Assembly (NCBI RefSeq): GCF_029953265.1
Contig: NZ_JASBAO010000001.1
Span: 2,113,501-2,177,500, forward strand
From: Commensalibacter oyaizuii
GTDB taxonomy: Bacteria; Pseudomonadota; Alphaproteobacteria; Acetobacterales; Acetobacteraceae
Reading direction: 5' to 3'
Length of the DNA: 64,000 bases
Below the pieces are notes generated by a model, which was not told the DNA's origin, did no database searches, and was given only the letters and a program-made list of their open reading frames with translations. The translations under genes and the position numbers were made by a program. This document shows positions 60,961 through 64,000 of the stretch, piece by piece (position 1 is the stretch's first letter; each line of letters starts with the position of its first letter).

Positions 60961-62031
60961 ATGGATCAAGTAACCAGCGATTTATCCCAGAATTTTATCG
61001 AAAATCGAAGCAGAGTGATTAACAGTTTTCGTAAAAGATATTTAAAATTTGTCTTTATTAATGGTGTTGATCAATATGGTAATCAAAAAGTATTCGATGA
61101 TGGTAAAACTGTTTTAGAAGTTGAGGGTTTAAAAGCAACGGCTTCTATTCGTTATGATAGTGGTAACAGCCTACCAGAGTGCGAATGTACCATTTATAAT
61201 ATGGCCGAATCATTGATGAACACGTTGACAACGATGGGGCAGTACGGGAACAAGACGTCTACTTTTGGTGGGTATTTGATTATTTACGCCAGCATTTACG
61301 GTGATGGTACTACTGATAACTGGACGTATGGGAAGGTATTCGAAGGGGGGATTACCGTTGCTTATACCGATTATGGTTCGTCCCCTGATATTATTTTTCA
61401 TGTAAGGGCAATGGTCTTGGGGGGGTTAAACTTAATTCCTGCTGACTCTATTTCCTTTTCAGGTAAAGTTTCTGTTGATCATATATTTCAAAAAATTATT
61501 GATACGTATAATCGTAAATTAGCCAAGGGTCTGGATAAACATTTATTTTTAAAATTCAAAAATTACGGTGTAAAGGCAGCATTTAATAATATTAATTTGC
61601 ATGGTGATTTTGTCCAACAAATTCGGCAATGTGCTGCCGATGGTAATTTTCGATTTAATATACAAGATGGTACTGTATATATTTGGCCAATGGATCAATC
61701 TATTAACGAGGCGGAACAAAAAGCAGTTACTGCAAGTCAAAAACAAATCAAAAAAATGTTTTCGTCGAGATATTTAGCTTCAAATACGGGAATGGTTGGG
61801 TATCCTGCTTATGCAGACAATGGTATCACAGTGCGATCAATTTTTTCCAATACATTGTCATTTGGAGAGGAGGTTGAAGTGAATTCAGTATACGAACCTG
61901 CATGTGGTATATGGCGATACATGATTTCCATGCAACATGAATTATCCTGTTTTGTACCTAATGGATCGTGGTTTACAACGATTGGCTTGGCAAAAGAATA
62001 TAAGAAAAATAAAGAGAGTAATGGAGTATGA
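60961..62031 (+). CDS. Baseplate hub protein (gp27/gpD-like)
   Basis: A 356-residue protein. The N-terminal 110 residues hold a beta-barrel pattern (KATASIRYDSGNSLPECECT), then 'VFEGGITVAYTDYGSSPDII' typical of hub proteins, a helical insertion, and 'GMVGYPAYADNGITVRSIFS' near 260. It overlaps the spike gene by one base (TGATG). It forms the trimeric centre of the baseplate. Confidence 0.7.
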   Translation: MDQVTSDLSQNFIENRSRVINSFRKRYLKFVFINGVDQYGNQKVFDDGKTVLEVEGLKATASIRYDSGNSLPECECTIYNMAESLMNTLTTMGQYGNKTSTFGGYLIIYASIYGDGTTDNWTYGKVFEGGITVAYTDYGSSPDIIFHVRAMVLGGLNLIPADSISFSGKVSVDHIFQKIIDTYNRKLAKGLDKHLFLKFKNYGVKAAFNNINLHGDFVQQIRQCAADGNFRFNIQDGTVYIWPMDQSINEAEQKAVTASQKQIKKMFSSRYLASNTGMVGYPAYADNGITVRSIFSNTLSFGEEVEVNSVYEPACGIWRYMISMQHELSCFVPNGSWFTTIGLAKEYKKNKESNGV

Positions 62032-62639
62032 TGAATCCAAATAAAGGTAACAGCCAATTAAATACATTGGTCAGTATTATTGATAATGCCCTAAGTCGTA
62101 TATCCACTGCAATGCCAGTTGAAGTGTTGGCTGTGCATCATAATACAGTTGATGTTATTCCATTAGTAACAATGGTAGATAACGAAGGAAGGGCTGTGGA
62201 TCATGCTCCAATTAGTGGCTTACCCTATATTCGCTTACAAGCTGGGGATTATGGGATGATCATTGACCCTCAGGTTGGGGATAAAGGGTTGGTTGTTTTT
62301 GCTGCTCGTGATATTTCCCATGTAATCCAGTCCAAGAAAAAATCTCTTCCTGCAAGTTCACGTAAACATTCTATATCCGATGGTATTTATATAGCCTCCC
62401 TTTTATACGAGGAACCCAAAACGTATATTAAGATCACTAAAGATCTTGTTGAAGTGCAAGCTAGTAACATAAATATTAAGGGAGATGTATCTATTGATGG
62501 TAATGTGAAAATTACTGGCAATATGGACATTGATCAAAAAGTAACAGTTGGTCAAGATGCTGTGATTCATGGCATATCATTCAACAATCATAAACATATG
62601 GTGATTAAAGAGGGCAAACCGACAGAAGTCCCCAACTAA
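62031..62639 (+). CDS. Baseplate spike protein (Gp138 N-terminal domain type)
   Basis: A 202-residue spike. The N-terminal 110 residues match the Gp138 OB-fold: MPVEVLAVHHNTVDVIPLVT then ADDYGMIIDPQVGDKG-like 'GMIIDPQVGDKGLVVFAARD'. A beta-helix tip follows with the repeated 'INIKGDVSIDGNVKITGN' and 'VHG-ISFNNHKH', where the His pair is a likely metal site. GGAG lies 4 bases before ATG 62031; ATG 62028 is too close to it. Confidence 0.82.
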   Translation: MNPNKGNSQLNTLVSIIDNALSRISTAMPVEVLAVHHNTVDVIPLVTMVDNEGRAVDHAPISGLPYIRLQAGDYGMIIDPQVGDKGLVVFAARDISHVIQSKKKSLPASSRKHSISDGIYIASLLYEEPKTYIKITKDLVEVQASNINIKGDVSIDGNVKITGNMDIDQKVTVGQDAVIHGISFNNHKHMVIKEGKPTEVPN

Positions 62640-62670
62640 ATCATTTTTAAAAAAAACAAACAAAACACGA

Positions 62671-62694
62671 GCCACCCCTTTGGGTGGTTTTTTT
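62671..62694 (+). terminator. Terminator-like hairpin before gp25-like gene
   Basis: CCACCC (62672-62677) pairs with GGGTGG (62682-62687), then T7, then ATGGGG. Very similar in sequence and position to the hairpin before gp45 of prophage 1. Confidence 0.75.
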
Positions 62695-62707
62695 ATGGGG
62701 TGATGGA

Positions 62708-63055
62708 ATGGATTTATTATTGACGGAGGACTGGGATTTATTGGTTGATCGTGATGGGAATATTGGGGTTACGGGGACGTATGGATATTCGCGTGCGCAG
62801 ACGGTTGCCAATGAGATCAAGTTATTTTTGGGCGAGGGTTGGTATGATCGCTCGCAAGGCACGCCACATTTTGCCAAAGTTTTGGGGATTAATACGAATT
62901 TAGGATTGGTTCGCAATATTTTGTTGGATCGTGCCAATGGTGTGGATGGGATTAGGCATGCTGATATTGATTTATATGTTGATGAGGATCGTGTGCTGCA
63001 TGGGGATATTTATTTAAAAAGCCAAGATGGGGAGGTGTTGCGTGTCGAATACTAA
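62708..63055 (+). CDS. Baseplate wedge protein (gp25/gpW-like)
   Basis: A 115-residue protein with the typical sequence DWDLLVDRDGNIGVTGTYGY, 'AQTVANEIKLFLGEGWYDRS' with the gpW-like E-x-x-L-F-x-G-E-x-W-Y core, and 'QGTPHFAKVLG'. It is the wedge element next to baseplate J. ATG 62708 chosen; earlier in-frame starts lie in the hairpin. It overlaps the next gene by 14 bases. Confidence 0.85.
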   Translation: MDLLLTEDWDLLVDRDGNIGVTGTYGYSRAQTVANEIKLFLGEGWYDRSQGTPHFAKVLGINTNLGLVRNILLDRANGVDGIRHADIDLYVDEDRVLHGDIYLKSQDGEVLRVEY

Positions 63056-64000
63056 TGTTCCGACTTTACAATGGGGGGATACGGGCCCTTTATTACCAGA
63101 AGAGCATGATATTTTAAATGGGGTGATTGAAGATTTTCAAACCGCTTTTAATAACAAACTCAACTTTTATAATGCTCAGGGTGATTTTTTATTATCCACC
63201 CCTCAAGGCCAGCTGGCAACGTCGATGGCAGCCATTATTTCTGACCGTAATCGCTTGCTGGCCTATTATGTTAATCAGGTTGACCCTAGTTATGCGATGG
63301 GTCGCATGCAAGACGGGATTGGACGGATTTATTTTATTGAACGCATAGGGGCTCAAAACACGACGGTTGTTGGGGTGTGTTCTGGCAAGGTTGGGGTTCA
63401 GATTGGGATTGGAACCTTGGTTCAAGATCGTTCTGGCAATATTTATGCGGCCAAGGAGACGTATGTTATTGGCGATAATGGCACGGTTGATGTGACATTT
63501 GTTTGTCAAACGTCAGGTCCCATTGTCTGCCCTGAACATGATTTACAGATGTATCAAATGATAGCAGGCTGGGACAGTGTCGATAATCCCAACCCTGGCA
63601 TTATTGGGCGTAATGTTGAAAGCCAACAGCAATTTGAACAACGCAGACGACAATCCGTGGCCCAGAACTCGGTCAATAGTGTGGACAGTGTGATGGCGGC
63701 ATTGCTTAACTTGGTTGATGATCATCATGATCCGATTTGCCAAGACGCATATGTTACTGAAAACAGCACGGGCGAGGCCATCGTCAAAGGCAATGTTTTA
63801 TTGCAACCGCATTCGATTTACGTCTGCGTTGCGGCACTTAATAGTATAGAAAACCAACAAGCAATCGCCAAAGCCATCTGGAGTAAAAAGCCACCTGGCT
63901 GTGCCATGAATGGCGATACAACGGTTGTGATAGAGGACGATAGTGGTCTGTATTCGACGCCCCCGACCTATAGCATGACCTATCAATATGCCCATAATAT
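63042..64000 (+). CDS. Baseplate J-like protein, C-terminus outside window
   Basis: An open frame from GTG 63042 to the window edge (319 codons). The beginning VPTLQWGDTGPLLPEEHDIL, 'ATSMAAIISDRNRLLAYYVN', 'QVDPSYAMGRMQDGIGRIYF' and the central RNVESQQQFEQRRRQSVAQN-type motif are typical of baseplate J of this phage group. GGAGG lies 7 bases upstream of the GTG. The protein is cut by the end of the window. Confidence 0.85.
   Translation, partial: MSNTNVPTLQWGDTGPLLPEEHDILNGVIEDFQTAFNNKLNFYNAQGDFLLSTPQGQLATSMAAIISDRNRLLAYYVNQVDPSYAMGRMQDGIGRIYFIERIGAQNTTVVGVCSGKVGVQIGIGTLVQDRSGNIYAAKETYVIGDNGTVDVTFVCQTSGPIVCPEHDLQMYQMIAGWDSVDNPNPGIIGRNVESQQQFEQRRRQSVAQNSVNSVDSVMAALLNLVDDHHDPICQDAYVTENSTGEAIVKGNVLLQPHSIYVCVAALNSIENQQAIAKAIWSKKPPGCAMNGDTTVVIEDDSGLYSTPPTYSMTYQYAHN

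Larger units (their letters stand above)
42737..64000 (+). mobile_element. Prophage 2, contractile-tailed (left and middle part, continues past window)
   Basis: Packaging, head and tail genes follow in a normal myovirus order, unrelated in families to prophage 1. The left end is uncertain: the S24 repressor and unknown genes at 34.8-38.8 kb may be its control region, but a phosphatase and a regulator of host type lie between. No integrase is in the window. Confidence 0.8.

Overview
The window is AT-rich bacterial chromosome that looks like an alphaproteobacterial acetic acid bacterium with a small, low-GC genome; a Commensalibacter-type Acetobacteraceae is my best guess. This rests on base composition and on the style of the core genes (rlmB, cysE, amt, a family-61 glycosyltransferase, tRNA-Tyr). 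It is inference, not a database match. Two unrelated contractile-tailed (myovirus) prophages flank a stretch of host chromosome that carries a bacteriocin island.

Prophage 1 (left edge to about 21.45 kb, all rightward apart from one gene) carries a Mu-like tail module in Mu order: sheath, tube, frameshifted tail chaperone, tape measure with a transglycosylase domain, N (split in two), P, gp45, gp46, gp47, gp48 and tail fibre. A BRO-type gene cassette interrupts it between P and gp45. The fibre is followed by a cargo operon (membrane protein, ImmA/IrrE peptidase, Beta-family protein) and small holin-like membrane proteins. Next come a probable insertion flanked by 30-bp direct repeats, a complete ABC-three-component (ABC-3C) defence system, and a lysozyme-like endolysin. 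A 3'-end fragment of a tRNA-Ser gene at 21426-21450 marks the probable right attachment site.

The host segment (about 21.9-34.5 kb) holds an Mrr-like restriction endonuclease, tRNA-Tyr, rlmB, a GT61 glycosyltransferase, cysE, an ammonium transporter and a small secreted protein. It ends in a leftward bacteriocin island: five paralogous double-glycine precursor peptides, an HlyD-type adaptor and a C39-peptidase ABC exporter. This is a colicin-V-like layout with an unusually large set of precursors and no recognisable immunity gene. A CI/LexA-like S24 repressor lies just upstream.

The segment from 35.5 to 42.7 kb is poorly recognisable: a gene-poor AT-rich kilobase, three unknown rightward genes, a secreted protein, a PAP2 acid phosphatase and a GlxA-type AraC regulator.

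Prophage 2 (about 42.7 kb to the right edge) encodes terminase, DUF1073-type portal, DUF2213-type protease/scaffold, DUF2184-type major capsid protein, DUF4054-type connector, lytic transglycosylase with LysM, DUF3383-type sheath, tube, chaperone pair, tape measure, baseplate hub, Gp138-like spike, gp25-like wedge and baseplate J. An approximately 898-bp unit is present three times in tandem after the tape measure gene. It contains the 3' end of the tape measure gene plus a convergent gene for a secreted protein. The secreted paralogues have diverged while the tape-measure copies are fragments.

The strongest leads are the five-peptide bacteriocin island with its switch-like RNA hairpins, the triplicated tape-measure/secreted-protein cassette, the defence cargo inside the lysis region of prophage 1, and the repeated placement of terminator-like hairpins directly before the ribosome binding sites of late genes in both prophages.
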